From: an uncultured Oscillospiraceae bacterium
GTDB taxonomy: Bacteria; Bacillota; Clostridia; Oscillospirales; Oscillospiraceae
Length of the DNA stretch: 64,000 bases
Reading direction: 5' to 3'
NCBI GenBank assembly: GCA_910588975.1
Contig: CAJUSE010000005.1
Location: forward strand, 30,044-94,043
Made by a program: the position numbers and the translations under genes. Shown here piece by piece: positions 34,252 through 42,011 of the stretch (position 1 is its first letter; each line of letters begins with the position of its first letter). The notes beneath the pieces were generated by a model. It searched no databases and had not been told where the DNA came from. It was given only the letters and a program-made list of their open reading frames with translations.

Positions 34252-34608
34252 ATGAAAAGCTATCAGGAAAAGCTGCAGCAGCTCACCGACGAGCTGTGCG
34301 GCTGCCAAAACACCCTCCAGGCTTTGGGGGACGAGACCCGTCAGCATCTCATCCTGGGCATGATGCAGATCAGAGCCCCCGAGGCCCGGGTAGGAGACAT
34401 CACCGCCCGGGTGAACCTGTCCCGCCCCTCTGTGAGCCACCACCTGAAGATCCTGCGGGAAGCCGGCCTTGTGACCGTGCGGAAGGAGGGCACCAAAAAC
34501 TACTATTCCTTCGACCCAGACATGGAATCCATCAAGGCCCTGTCCCAGGTCCTGGATCATGTGATGGAGCTGATGGGCATTACCACGGAAAGGCAGACTC
34601 TGTCATGA
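34252..34608 (+). CDS. ArsR-family transcriptional regulator
   Basis: 118 residues from the ATG at 34252 (CAAGGAGGCGC upstream). Winged helix with VGDITARVNLSRPSVSHHLK at about 55-74 and the wing VRKEGTKNYYSF. An N-terminal CGC motif (C24 and nearby) might sense metal or redox, but the usual ArsR ELCVCDL motif is absent. Its stop overlaps the MFS start (ATGA), so it is the likely regulator of that transporter and of its own gene. Confidence 0.9.
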   Translation: MKSYQEKLQQLTDELCGCQNTLQALGDETRQHLILGMMQIRAPEARVGDITARVNLSRPSVSHHLKILREAGLVTVRKEGTKNYYSFDPDMESIKALSQVLDHVMELMGITTERQTLS

Positions 34609-35846
34609 GCGGCGGGGGCACTCTCTGGACCCGGGACTTTTCCATCATCACCCTGGGCAGCGTCATTTCTATGTTGGGCAATGCCATGTCCGGCTTTGCT
34701 CTGAGCCTGTTCGTTCTGGATTTCACCGGCAACACCGCTCTTTACGCCCTGTTCATGTTCCTCTATACCCTGCCCCAGATCGCCGCCCCGGTGCTGGCCG
34801 GTCCACTGATGGACAAGCTTTCCCGGCGAAAAACCATATATAGCCTGGATTTCTTTTCGGCCGGGCTGTATGTTTTGATGGCTCTTTTGCTTCATCTTCA
34901 GCTGCTCTCCTTCCCCCTGCTGGCGATGGCCGCTTTTTTAGTGGGCGCCATCCACAGCACCTACCTGGTAGCCTTCAACAGTTTCTACCCCATGCTCATT
35001 CCCGCCGGCCAGTATGCCCGGGCCTATTCGGTCTCCTCCACACTGGAGACATTGACCTATATCATGCTGCCGGTAGCCACCTTCCTCTACAAGGCCTTTG
35101 GCATGTTCCCACTGCTGATAGGCAACGCCCTATGTTTTTTCACTGCTGCCTGCTTTGAGACTCAAATCAGCGACGTTGAAACCAATGGAGCCCGCCCCCT
35201 GCTCAAGGAGCCAAGCTATACTCTGAAAGGCTACCTAGCAGACAGCAAGGAAGGACTGCGTTACCTGTGGTCGGAAAAGGGGCTGCTGTGTATCGCCCTC
35301 TACTATGTATTCAGTTTTGCCAGTGAAGGGGCCTCCTCGGTCATCACCCTGCCCTGGTTCCGGGCTAACTTTGCAAATGGCGAGTACACCTATATGTCGG
35401 TCTGGGTCTTTATGCTCTTCGGGCGGGTGGCCGGGGGTATGTTCCACTACCGCCACAAGCTGCCCACCAGGTGGAAATACGCTCTGGCCGTGGTTCTTTG
35501 CGCTCTGAACGGGCTACTGGGCGGCGGGTATCTCTACACCTCTCTCTGGACCATGCGGATGCTATGTCTGCTCTGGGGATTGTCCAACATCACCACCTTC
35601 AACATCAGGCAGGCGGCGGTACAGAGCTATGTTCCAAACGATAGAAAGGGCCGGTACAACGGCGCCTTCCTCATGCTCACCACTGTGGGCACCCTGCTGG
35701 GCGAGCTATTGGCGGGGGCAGCCATGCAGCTTCTGCCCATGCGGGAGACCCTGGCCCTGTTCATGGCCTTGTCCGTTCTGGCTGCTCTGGTCTTTCTGTG
35801 GGGCGGAAAAAGGCACATTAAGCCCATCTATAATCAGACAGTATAA
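34605..35846 (+). CDS. MFS transporter
   Basis: 413 residues with twelve hydrophobic segments; the motif-A-like loop PLMDKLSRRKTIYSLDFF (about 64-81) follows helix 2. It belongs to the enterobactin-exporter/macrolide-efflux-like MFS group. Start overlaps the ArsR stop. Probable efflux pump whose ligand also controls the ArsR protein (inference). Confidence 0.9.
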   Translation: MSGGGTLWTRDFSIITLGSVISMLGNAMSGFALSLFVLDFTGNTALYALFMFLYTLPQIAAPVLAGPLMDKLSRRKTIYSLDFFSAGLYVLMALLLHLQLLSFPLLAMAAFLVGAIHSTYLVAFNSFYPMLIPAGQYARAYSVSSTLETLTYIMLPVATFLYKAFGMFPLLIGNALCFFTAACFETQISDVETNGARPLLKEPSYTLKGYLADSKEGLRYLWSEKGLLCIALYYVFSFASEGASSVITLPWFRANFANGEYTYMSVWVFMLFGRVAGGMFHYRHKLPTRWKYALAVVLCALNGLLGGGYLYTSLWTMRMLCLLWGLSNITTFNIRQAAVQSYVPNDRKGRYNGAFLMLTTVGTLLGELLAGAAMQLLPMRETLALFMALSVLAALVFLWGGKRHIKPIYNQTV

Positions 35847-35888
35847 AAAACAGCCCTCCGGGAGACCTGGAGGGCTGTTCCTTTTTTT
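35845..35888. terminator. bidirectional terminator
   Basis: AAAAAACAGCCCTCC (35845-35859) and GGAGGGCTG with a T7 run at the end; T-runs lie on both strands between convergent genes. Confidence 0.9.
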
Positions 35889-37143
35889 ACGGTCGGCGGT
35901 CCCAACAGCAGTTTTTGGCCTTCTTTCCGCTTCCGCAGGGGCAAGGGGCGTTGCGGCCCACACCCTGCCAGCGCCGCTGCTCGGCAGAGCGAATGGCGGC
36001 AGGGATCTCCCCGGGGGCTACGCCCCCTCGACGGAGCCGGGCCAGGTCGGCCAACCGGTTCTCCGCTGTACGGAAAAACTGGTAAAGTCCGGCGCACAGG
36101 TGATATTGCCCCGGTTGTCCGTCCGCCGACAGGCCAAACCGGTCCCGGGGACAGCCGCCCCCACACATGGGCAGATAGCGGCAGCTTTTGCACTGGCCGG
36201 TGAGGGTATCCCTCTTGGTCTCTCCAAAGGTCTGCTGTGCCGGACTGTCCACCAGGGGGCGCAATCCGTCCGTTTTCACATTGCCCAACCGATGGCCCGG
36301 GTCCACGCAGTGGTCACAGGCGTACACGCCCCCCTCTCGCTCCAGGACCACTACCCGGCCGCAGGTCTGGGCCATCCAGCACAGAGTGGGCGAGCCGCCC
36401 TGCATCACACGGGCGGTCTCCTCAAAGAGCTGGACCCCCACCCGTCCCACGTCGTGATAGATCCACTCGTCAAAGATGGCCGAGAGAAAGTCCCCGTAGC
36501 CCTCCGGACTTACCGAGTCAGCGGTGGACCGTCCGTCAGAGCCCCAGCGGACGATGGGGATAAACTGCATCCAACCTGTGCCCAACTCCCGTAGGGCCCG
36601 GTAGACCCCCAGAGGGTCCCGGGCTGCATCGGCAGTGACGGTGCACAGCAGGTCGGGCTTCACCCCCCGCTCCAAAAGCCGCTCTGCGGCGGAGCGGACT
36701 CTGTCATAGGTCCCCTTCCCGCCGGCGTCCAGCCGATAGCGATCATGGAAGACAGCGGTGCCGTCCAGGCTCAATCCCACGTCGAAATGCTCCCGGGCCA
36801 GAAAGTCACACCAATCCTCGTCCAGCAGCACCCCATTGGTCTGAAGGTTGTTCCAGCACTGCCATCCCTGGGGAAGGTACTTCTTTTGCAGCTCCACCGC
36901 CTTTTTGTAGAAATCCAACCCGGCCAGGGTGGGTTCTCCCCCATGCCAGGTGAACTGGACCACCGGCCCGGGGCTGTCAGCGATGTAGGTGCGGATGAAA
37001 GTCTCCAGAATTTCCTCGTCCATCCGTGGAGCGGGGGCATTGCCGATAAGCGCATCAGTGCCCAGATAGTAGCAGTAGGCGCAGTTCAGGTTACACCGGG
37101 AGCCCACCGGCTTGGCCATGACCACAAAAGGCTCCGGGGTCAT
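35887..37143 (-). CDS. radical SAM/SPASM protein, anSME-like, with SEC-C tail
   Basis: 418 residues. Radical SAM cluster motif CNLNCAYC (C17, C21, C24), QFTWHGGEPTLAG, LQTNGVLLDEDWCDFL; SPASM cysteines follow (CWMAQTCGR, YACDHCVDPGHRLGN, CKSCRYLPMCGGGCPRD). This is the anaerobic sulfatase-maturase layout, which makes formylglycine in sulfatases. Unlike typical anSMEs it ends in a SEC-C zinc motif (NAPCPCGSGKKAKNCC, 400-415). No sulfatase is in the window, so the substrate is open. Its start overlaps the dienelactone hydrolase stop (ATGA). Confidence 0.88.
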   Translation of the reverse strand: MTPEPFVVMAKPVGSRCNLNCAYCYYLGTDALIGNAPAPRMDEEILETFIRTYIADSPGPVVQFTWHGGEPTLAGLDFYKKAVELQKKYLPQGWQCWNNLQTNGVLLDEDWCDFLAREHFDVGLSLDGTAVFHDRYRLDAGGKGTYDRVRSAAERLLERGVKPDLLCTVTADAARDPLGVYRALRELGTGWMQFIPIVRWGSDGRSTADSVSPEGYGDFLSAIFDEWIYHDVGRVGVQLFEETARVMQGGSPTLCWMAQTCGRVVVLEREGGVYACDHCVDPGHRLGNVKTDGLRPLVDSPAQQTFGETKRDTLTGQCKSCRYLPMCGGGCPRDRFGLSADGQPGQYHLCAGLYQFFRTAENRLADLARLRRGGVAPGEIPAAIRSAEQRRWQGVGRNAPCPCGSGKKAKNCCWDRRP

Positions 37144-37904
37144 CGCAGGTGCTTTTCCAGGAAGGCATAGACCTTCTCCTGGCTGTCCATGGCCTGCTCC
37201 TGGCGGTACATGGGGGTGTGGTAATACCAGAAGCCGTGGCCCGCCCCCTCGTAGCGGTGGAACTCATAGTCCTTGCCCAGCTTTTTCAGGGTCCCCTCCA
37301 GGGTGTCCACATCAGCGGGGGTGGGAGAAAAATCCTCATTGCCGAAGATGCCCAGCAGAGGGATGTCCAGCTGCTCGGCATAGTCAATGGGGGCCACAGG
37401 CCGGGCGGGAGACAGGTCTTCAGGCCCGGCCACCACTCCGCCGCCCCAGCAGTCCACGGCGGCATCCAGTCCCTCCACCGTGCAGGCGGCCAAAAAGGCG
37501 TGGCGACCCCCGGAGCACATGCCAATAACCCCTACCTTGCCATTGGACCAGTCCTGGCCCTTGAGGAAGTCCACGCTGCCGGCGCAGTCGGCCATCACAT
37601 CGGCATCCTTGGCCCCGCCGGCAGAGCGGGCGGCGGCAGCATCGGCGGCGGGGTCGGTGGCGCCGTAATCCCGGTAGATGTTGGGGCTGATGACGGCGTA
37701 GCCGTGCTGGGTGAAGCGCCGGGCGCACTCCCGGGTCCACTCGTCCCAGCCGGGCATATGAGGGATGAGGACCAGAGCAGGACAGGGCCCCTCCCCCAAG
37801 GGCCGGGACAGATAGGCCCGGATGGGCTGGCCCTCCCGGCCGGCAAAGGTGACCGTCTCGGCGATCATGCCCTCATATTTGGCGGTATTGATGTCATTCC
37901 ACAT
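37140..37904 (-). CDS. dienelactone hydrolase-family protein
   Basis: 254 residues, alpha/beta hydrolase. The nucleophile elbow GMCSGG places Cys130 where serine hydrolases have Ser, as in dienelactone hydrolase; the late GAGHGFWYYHTP carries the His. Substrate unknown. No signal peptide. It is the first gene of a two-gene unit with the anSME-like gene. A TATAAT (minus strand, 37937-37942) upstream is a plausible -10, with no good -35. Confidence 0.88.
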   Translation of the reverse strand: MWNDINTAKYEGMIAETVTFAGREGQPIRAYLSRPLGEGPCPALVLIPHMPGWDEWTRECARRFTQHGYAVISPNIYRDYGATDPAADAAAARSAGGAKDADVMADCAGSVDFLKGQDWSNGKVGVIGMCSGGRHAFLAACTVEGLDAAVDCWGGGVVAGPEDLSPARPVAPIDYAEQLDIPLLGIFGNEDFSPTPADVDTLEGTLKKLGKDYEFHRYEGAGHGFWYYHTPMYRQEQAMDSQEKVYAFLEKHLR

Positions 37905-38063
37905 AACGCTTGCCCCCTTCTTGTTGGTATACTGTCATTATAGCATATCTTTTCGTCTTTTACCTTTCGTGTCACCGAACACCCATTTTAAAACATCTCA
38001 TCAGAAATAGCCAAGTAGCAGTTCCCCAATACGAATAACTGCTTGATAAACAAAAACCATAAG

Positions 38064-38255
38064 CTATGGTAAATATGATAAAACAGTTGAAATAACTACA
38101 ATTGTACAAATTAACAGCACTCCAAAGCTAAATACCACAATTACCTTTTTTAGCTTTTTATCAACATTAACTGCTCTATTTATCTTATTTGAAAGCAAAA
38201 CACTAACGATTACAATTATCAGAATTATCCAAGACAATATAAGAGACATCTTCAT
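38064..38255 (-). CDS. small two-helix membrane protein
   Basis: 63 residues from the ATG at 38253-38255, preferred over the one at 38268 because GGAG lies nine bases upstream. Two hydrophobic helices (about 3-22 and 36-60) separated by a lysine-rich loop (KINRAVNVDKKLKK). The gene and its surroundings (about 37940-38480) are strikingly AT-rich compared with neighbours, suggesting recent acquisition. I do not recognise it; the surrounding noncoding bases on either side hold nothing else I can support. Confidence 0.55.
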   Translation of the reverse strand: MKMSLILSWIILIIVIVSVLLSNKINRAVNVDKKLKKVIVVFSFGVLLICTIVVISTVLSYLP

Positions 38256-38507
38256 AATATCTATCTCCATAAATCAGACATTTGTTGCTCTGATTATATC
38301 ATAGCCAACTCCGCACTTCAATCTGAAATTGGCGTAATTGACAGAGTTTGTTACCGGCAACGCACAAAGTAAAAGGACGCATCTTCCGTCTGCGCAAAGG
38401 AGCCTTCCAAATTTTTTCCTTTTATGCTATACTGAAAAAAATTTTCCTTTCATGCAATAAAACCCCTTTCCCATCCGTTGTTATAGTGAAGCAGGAGGTG
38501 AGAGAGC

Positions 38508-39053
38508 ATGCCCCCATTCCCATCCGGTATAGACGGTGCCGCCATAGACACCTGTTTGACCCGGCTGGCCCAAAAAGACCCCCAGGCCATGGCCGACCTC
38601 TATGGCCTGACCCGCAGCGCCGTCTATGGCTTCGCCCTGTCCATTTTGAAGCACACCGAGGACGCCCAGGACGTGACCCAGGAGGTCTACCTCCAGCTCT
38701 ACCGCTCCGCCGGCAGCTACCGCAGCCAGGGCAAGCCCATGGCCTATCTGCTCACCATCACCCGGCATCTGGCCCTGGATCGGCTGCGCACCCGGGACCG
38801 TGTCGTCTCTCTGGAGGATGTGCGGACCCCGCCTCCCTTCCCGGCGGAAGGGCTGGACCCGGACCAAAACCTGGTGCTGGAGTCCCTGCTGAACCTGCTG
38901 GGACAGGAGGAGCGACAAGTGATCCTCCTTCACGCTCTCACCGGGCTCAAGCACCGGGAGGTCGCCCAAATTCTGGACCTGCCTCTGCCCACCGTGCTGT
39001 CTAAATACAGCCGGGGCATGAAAAAACTACAACAGGCATGGAAGGAGAACTAA
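38508..39053 (+). CDS. ECF-type RNA polymerase sigma factor
   Basis: 181 residues. Region 2 (about 25-95) contains DAQDVTQEVYLQLYRSAGSY and LTITRHLALDRLR; region 4 (about 120-178) contains LNLLGQEERQVILLHALTGL and the HTH HREVAQILDLPLPTVLSKYS. It would redirect RNA polymerase to a small regulon. GCAGGAGGTGAG precedes the ATG. The PepSY membrane protein starts three bases after its stop and is the likely anti-sigma partner. Confidence 0.9.
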   Translation: MPPFPSGIDGAAIDTCLTRLAQKDPQAMADLYGLTRSAVYGFALSILKHTEDAQDVTQEVYLQLYRSAGSYRSQGKPMAYLLTITRHLALDRLRTRDRVVSLEDVRTPPPFPAEGLDPDQNLVLESLLNLLGQEERQVILLHALTGLKHREVAQILDLPLPTVLSKYSRGMKKLQQAWKEN

Positions 39054-39056
39054 CCT

Positions 39057-40295
39057 ATGGACCGCCATGAAATGGAAGAAAAGATCCGCAGCGCCGTGGC
39101 ACAGGCCACCCCTGACCAGCTGGAGGACATCCTCGCCGCCTGCGAAGGGGATGTCGGGGCCCCCATGCCTCTCCCCAAGGCCACCCGGCGCCGGCCCGCC
39201 CTGGCGGCTCTGGCCGCTGTGGCGCTGGTGGCTCTGGGGCTGGGCCTATTCCCCACGGGAGGACTGACCGGCTCCTCTCTGGGCCAGGGAGCGGGCCCTG
39301 TCCGGCCCATGCGTTCGGTCAGTGCCACCACGCCCCGCCCCACTCAGACGCCCAAGACCACCCAGCCGGCAGGGACCGCCCCCGCCGTCACAACACCGAC
39401 GGCCAGCACACCCAACGCCATCCCTACCCCCACTGAAATCATAAACGTATACATTCCAGATCCCGCCGTCACCCCCAGCCCCTCCCCTGTCCCCGCCTAC
39501 TCCAGCTATGTGGGCCCCTCTGCTGCCCTCCACGCCGCCCTTCTCGCCCTTGATTTGAGCTACGATGAGCTCCCCTACCACACCGAAGAACTGGACTGGT
39601 ACAACGGGGCAGCGGTCTACGATGTGGACATTTGCCACAATGGGGTGGAATACGACTGCAAGGTGGACGCCTACACCGGCAGCTGCCTGCATTGGGAGCA
39701 AGACACCTGCGACCACCTGGAGCATCGGGAGGGCCACCATTCCGACCACCACACCCAGCCCAACACCAGCGGCCTCCTTGACCAGGATGTGGCCCTGGCT
39801 CGGGCCTGCGCTTCTGTCTCCCTCTCCACCGCCGATGTACTTGACCTGAAGGCTGAACTAGACTGGGAGGACGACCAGCTTGTCTACGAGGTGGAATTCT
39901 GCCACGGCGGCACGGAATACGACTGCCAGGTCAACGCCTACACCGGCGCCTGCCAGACCAAGCAGGAGCTTTGCGACCACGCCGAGCACCAGACTACCTC
40001 CACCGCCTACCTGGACCAGGTCACCGCCCTGTACCATGCCTGCGCCCACCTCTCCCTCTCCACCGCCGATGTTTTGGACGCCAAGGCCGAGCTGGATCAG
40101 GAGGACGGCCTGGCCGTCTACGAGGTGGAGTTCTGCCACAACTGCACCAGATATGAGCTGGAACTGGACGCCTGCACCGGCCAGGTGCTGAAGCAGGATT
40201 GGGAACCCTGCGACCGAACCGGGCATGGCCACGATCAGGGCTGCGGCTATGGCTACGGCCAGGGCCACAACGGCCACCATGGCGGCCGCCACTAA
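39057..40295 (+). CDS. PepSY-repeat membrane protein, putative anti-sigma factor
   Basis: 412 residues. Cytoplasmic N-terminus 1-47, one transmembrane helix (48-68), a Thr/Pro-rich spacer (83-145), then three PepSY-like repeats (about 152-222, 239-310, 317-387), each with AELDW/Y...VYEVEFCH..T/V-EYDC..DAYTG. Cys and His occur at matching places in each repeat (ICHNG, FCHGG, FCHNC; CDHLEH, CDHAEH, CDRTGH) and the C-terminus is His/Gly-rich (HGHDQGCGYGYGQGHNGHH). The layout fits a transmembrane anti-sigma factor paired with the preceding gene; the Cys/His pattern suggests metal binding or disulfides (inference). A 10-bp-phased array follows its stop. Confidence 0.75.
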   Translation: MDRHEMEEKIRSAVAQATPDQLEDILAACEGDVGAPMPLPKATRRRPALAALAAVALVALGLGLFPTGGLTGSSLGQGAGPVRPMRSVSATTPRPTQTPKTTQPAGTAPAVTTPTASTPNAIPTPTEIINVYIPDPAVTPSPSPVPAYSSYVGPSAALHAALLALDLSYDELPYHTEELDWYNGAAVYDVDICHNGVEYDCKVDAYTGSCLHWEQDTCDHLEHREGHHSDHHTQPNTSGLLDQDVALARACASVSLSTADVLDLKAELDWEDDQLVYEVEFCHGGTEYDCQVNAYTGACQTKQELCDHAEHQTTSTAYLDQVTALYHACAHLSLSTADVLDAKAELDQEDGLAVYEVEFCHNCTRYELELDACTGQVLKQDWEPCDRTGHGHDQGCGYGYGQGHNGHHGGRH

Positions 40296-40318
40296 ATCAC
40301 CACCCTGCCGTCAAGAGC

Positions 40319-40438
40319 TCTTAAGGTTTCTTAATTTGCCTTTGGTATTCTTAATTTCTCTTAATCTTCCTTAAGTCAGCTTAAACTCTCTAAAGCCTCT
40401 CTTTATTTTGCTTAACTGTCTTAAACTATCTTAAGATG
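40319..40438. repeat. 10-bp-phased CTTAA array
   Basis: CTTAA occurs at 40320, 40330, 40350, 40360, 40370, 40380, 40411, 40420 and 40430, with a variant CTAAA at 40390. Eight of the nine perfect copies share one 10-bp register; the bases between differ. It lies between the stop of the PepSY gene and a terminator, so it is in the 3' untranslated part of that transcript. Confidence 0.85.
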
Positions 40439-40440
40439 TA

Positions 40441-40476
40441 AAAACCGGGACGGCCCTTTCGAGCCGTCCCGGTTTT
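40441..40476. terminator. bidirectional terminator
   Basis: AAAACCGGGACGGC (40441-40454) / GCCGTCCCGGTTTT (40463-40476), between convergent genes. Confidence 0.92.
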
Positions 40477-40490
40477 CATTTCCAAATATC

Positions 40491-41921
40491 TTACTCGCTC
40501 ATGGCCTCGTCCAGCCGGGCCACCGACAGAACGTAGATCTTAAAGGCAGTGAGCCAGTCACCGATGTGCATGGTCTCATCCCGGCCATGGGCGTTGCCGT
40601 GGCCCTCGGGCAGGAAGTCCTGGTGATGGCCCCCCTTCATAAAGCCGGGGCCAAAGCTCATGGCGTTGGGCACCACACGGCTGTAAGTACCGCCGCCCAT
40701 GGTGAAGGCGGGCGTCTCGTCCCCGGTGATGTCCCGGTAGGCCGACATGAGGGCCAGCACCTTCTTGTCGTTGGGGTCGATGTAGTAGGGCTTGGCGGTG
40801 TCGATATCCACCAGCTCGGCCCCGAACTGGGCCAGCCGGGCACGCATGGCAGCGTCGATGGCCTCAATGGTGTCGCTCACCGGGAAACGGATGTCAATAT
40901 CCAGGAAGAGGTGCTCCCCCTCCTTGCGGACCACGCCGGCATTGATGGTCAGCTTGCCCGACATCTCGTCCTCAAAGTCGATGCCCAGCCCCTGGCCGAA
41001 GGCAGTGGGGAAGGTCTCGGCGATGCACTTGCAGCCGGTGAGGTCAATGCCAGCCTCCTGCTCCAGGGCGGCAGCCGCCCGGGCGCACAGGACGATGGCA
41101 GAGTTCATCACCTGGGGGTCAGGCATGGCGGCGTGGCCAGCCTTGCCGTGGCCGATGATCTTCACATTCTCTCCGTCCGCCTCCACGCTGACCCGGTCGG
41201 CCCCGGCCAGGATGCGCTGGGCATCGGCCAGGCTCACTCCGCTGACGGTAAGCGTAGCGGCGTCGGGAATGGCGTTGCGGACCGTGCCGCCAGTGAAGCT
41301 GATAATGTTCTTGCCGGCGGGGATCTTGAAAGCGGCGTTGAAACTGCCCTTTTGGGCGTAGCACACGGGGAAGCCCGAGTCGGCCACGATGCTCACCTCA
41401 GGAACAGGGCCCATGTTGTGCTCCATGTAGTGGCGGTAGTCGGCCATCCCTGTCTCCTCGGCACAGCCCATCATAAGGCGCAGGCCGTGCTTGAGGGGGA
41501 TGTTATTCTCCTTAAAAAACCGCATGAGGAACAGGCACATGACGGTGGGGCCCTTGTCATCGCCCACGCCCCGGCCGATGAGGAACTCCCCGTGCTGGTT
41601 CATCTTGTAGGGCTCGTAGATCCAGCCGTCCCCCTCGGGCACCACGTCCAGGTGGCCCACAAAACCGATCTCATGGTCCTGGGGGCCGTAGTGGATATCG
41701 CAGCAGTAGCCCTCGTAGTCGTTGACCTCAAAGCCGTAGTGGCGGCCCCGTTCGAGAGCAAAGTCCAGCATCTTCCGACAGTCGGGGCCGTAAGGAGCGC
41801 CAGGGGCGGCCAGATCGGCCCGGGACACCGAGGGATGGGCCACCCAAAGGGCCAGCTCATCCAGCATCTCCTGCTTGTGCTCGGCCAGCCACTTGTCAAA
41901 CATCACTTCCAGATTATCCAT
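40491..41921 (-). CDS. pepV: dipeptidase PepV (M20 family)
   Basis: 476 residues. M20 motifs: GFVGHLDVVPEGDGW (zinc His and catalytic Asp), GRGVGDDKGPTVM (bridging Asp), GCAEETGMADY (catalytic Glu), and GGGTYSRVVPNAMSFGPGF near the C-terminus, all in the PepV/Sapep arrangement with a lid insertion. It hydrolyses dipeptides in the cytoplasm. GAAGGAAGG precedes the start; the promoter at 41968-41996 lies just past the end of the upstream gene. Confidence 0.94.
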   Translation of the reverse strand: MDNLEVMFDKWLAEHKQEMLDELALWVAHPSVSRADLAAPGAPYGPDCRKMLDFALERGRHYGFEVNDYEGYCCDIHYGPQDHEIGFVGHLDVVPEGDGWIYEPYKMNQHGEFLIGRGVGDDKGPTVMCLFLMRFFKENNIPLKHGLRLMMGCAEETGMADYRHYMEHNMGPVPEVSIVADSGFPVCYAQKGSFNAAFKIPAGKNIISFTGGTVRNAIPDAATLTVSGVSLADAQRILAGADRVSVEADGENVKIIGHGKAGHAAMPDPQVMNSAIVLCARAAAALEQEAGIDLTGCKCIAETFPTAFGQGLGIDFEDEMSGKLTINAGVVRKEGEHLFLDIDIRFPVSDTIEAIDAAMRARLAQFGAELVDIDTAKPYYIDPNDKKVLALMSAYRDITGDETPAFTMGGGTYSRVVPNAMSFGPGFMKGGHHQDFLPEGHGNAHGRDETMHIGDWLTAFKIYVLSVARLDEAMSE

Positions 41922-41967
41922 ATGTACAACCTTCCTTCTGCGCCTTGAGCGCTATATTCATAGTGGT

Positions 41968-41996
41968 ATTATACGGCAATTTTTCCTCCGGGTCAA
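41968..41996 (-). promoter_or_regulatory. pepV promoter
   Basis: Minus strand TTGACC (41991-41996), 17-bp spacer, TATAAT (41968-41973). Confidence 0.8.
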
Positions 41997-42011
41997 TCAA
42001 ACAAAATAAAA

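Noticed and set aside
35887..37143. RiPP (sactipeptide) maturase with a precursor peptide nearby
   Set aside because: I looked for a small Cys-rich gene on either side. The neighbours are a terminator, an MFS gene and a hydrolase; the AT-rich 63-residue protein has no Cys and is separated.
38064..38255. Type I toxin-antitoxin locus
   Set aside because: The protein shape fits, but no antisense promoter or complementary RNA could be seen, so only a small membrane protein is reported.
38348..39004. A 218-codon plus-strand frame overlapping the sigma factor
   Set aside because: Pro/Arg/Gly-rich shadow without domains. The frame at 38508 has sigma regions 2 and 4 and a strong AGGAGG.
40319..40438. 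CRISPR array reading of the CTTAA repeats
   Set aside because: Repeat unit is five bases with five-base gaps, far below CRISPR sizes, and there are no cas genes.
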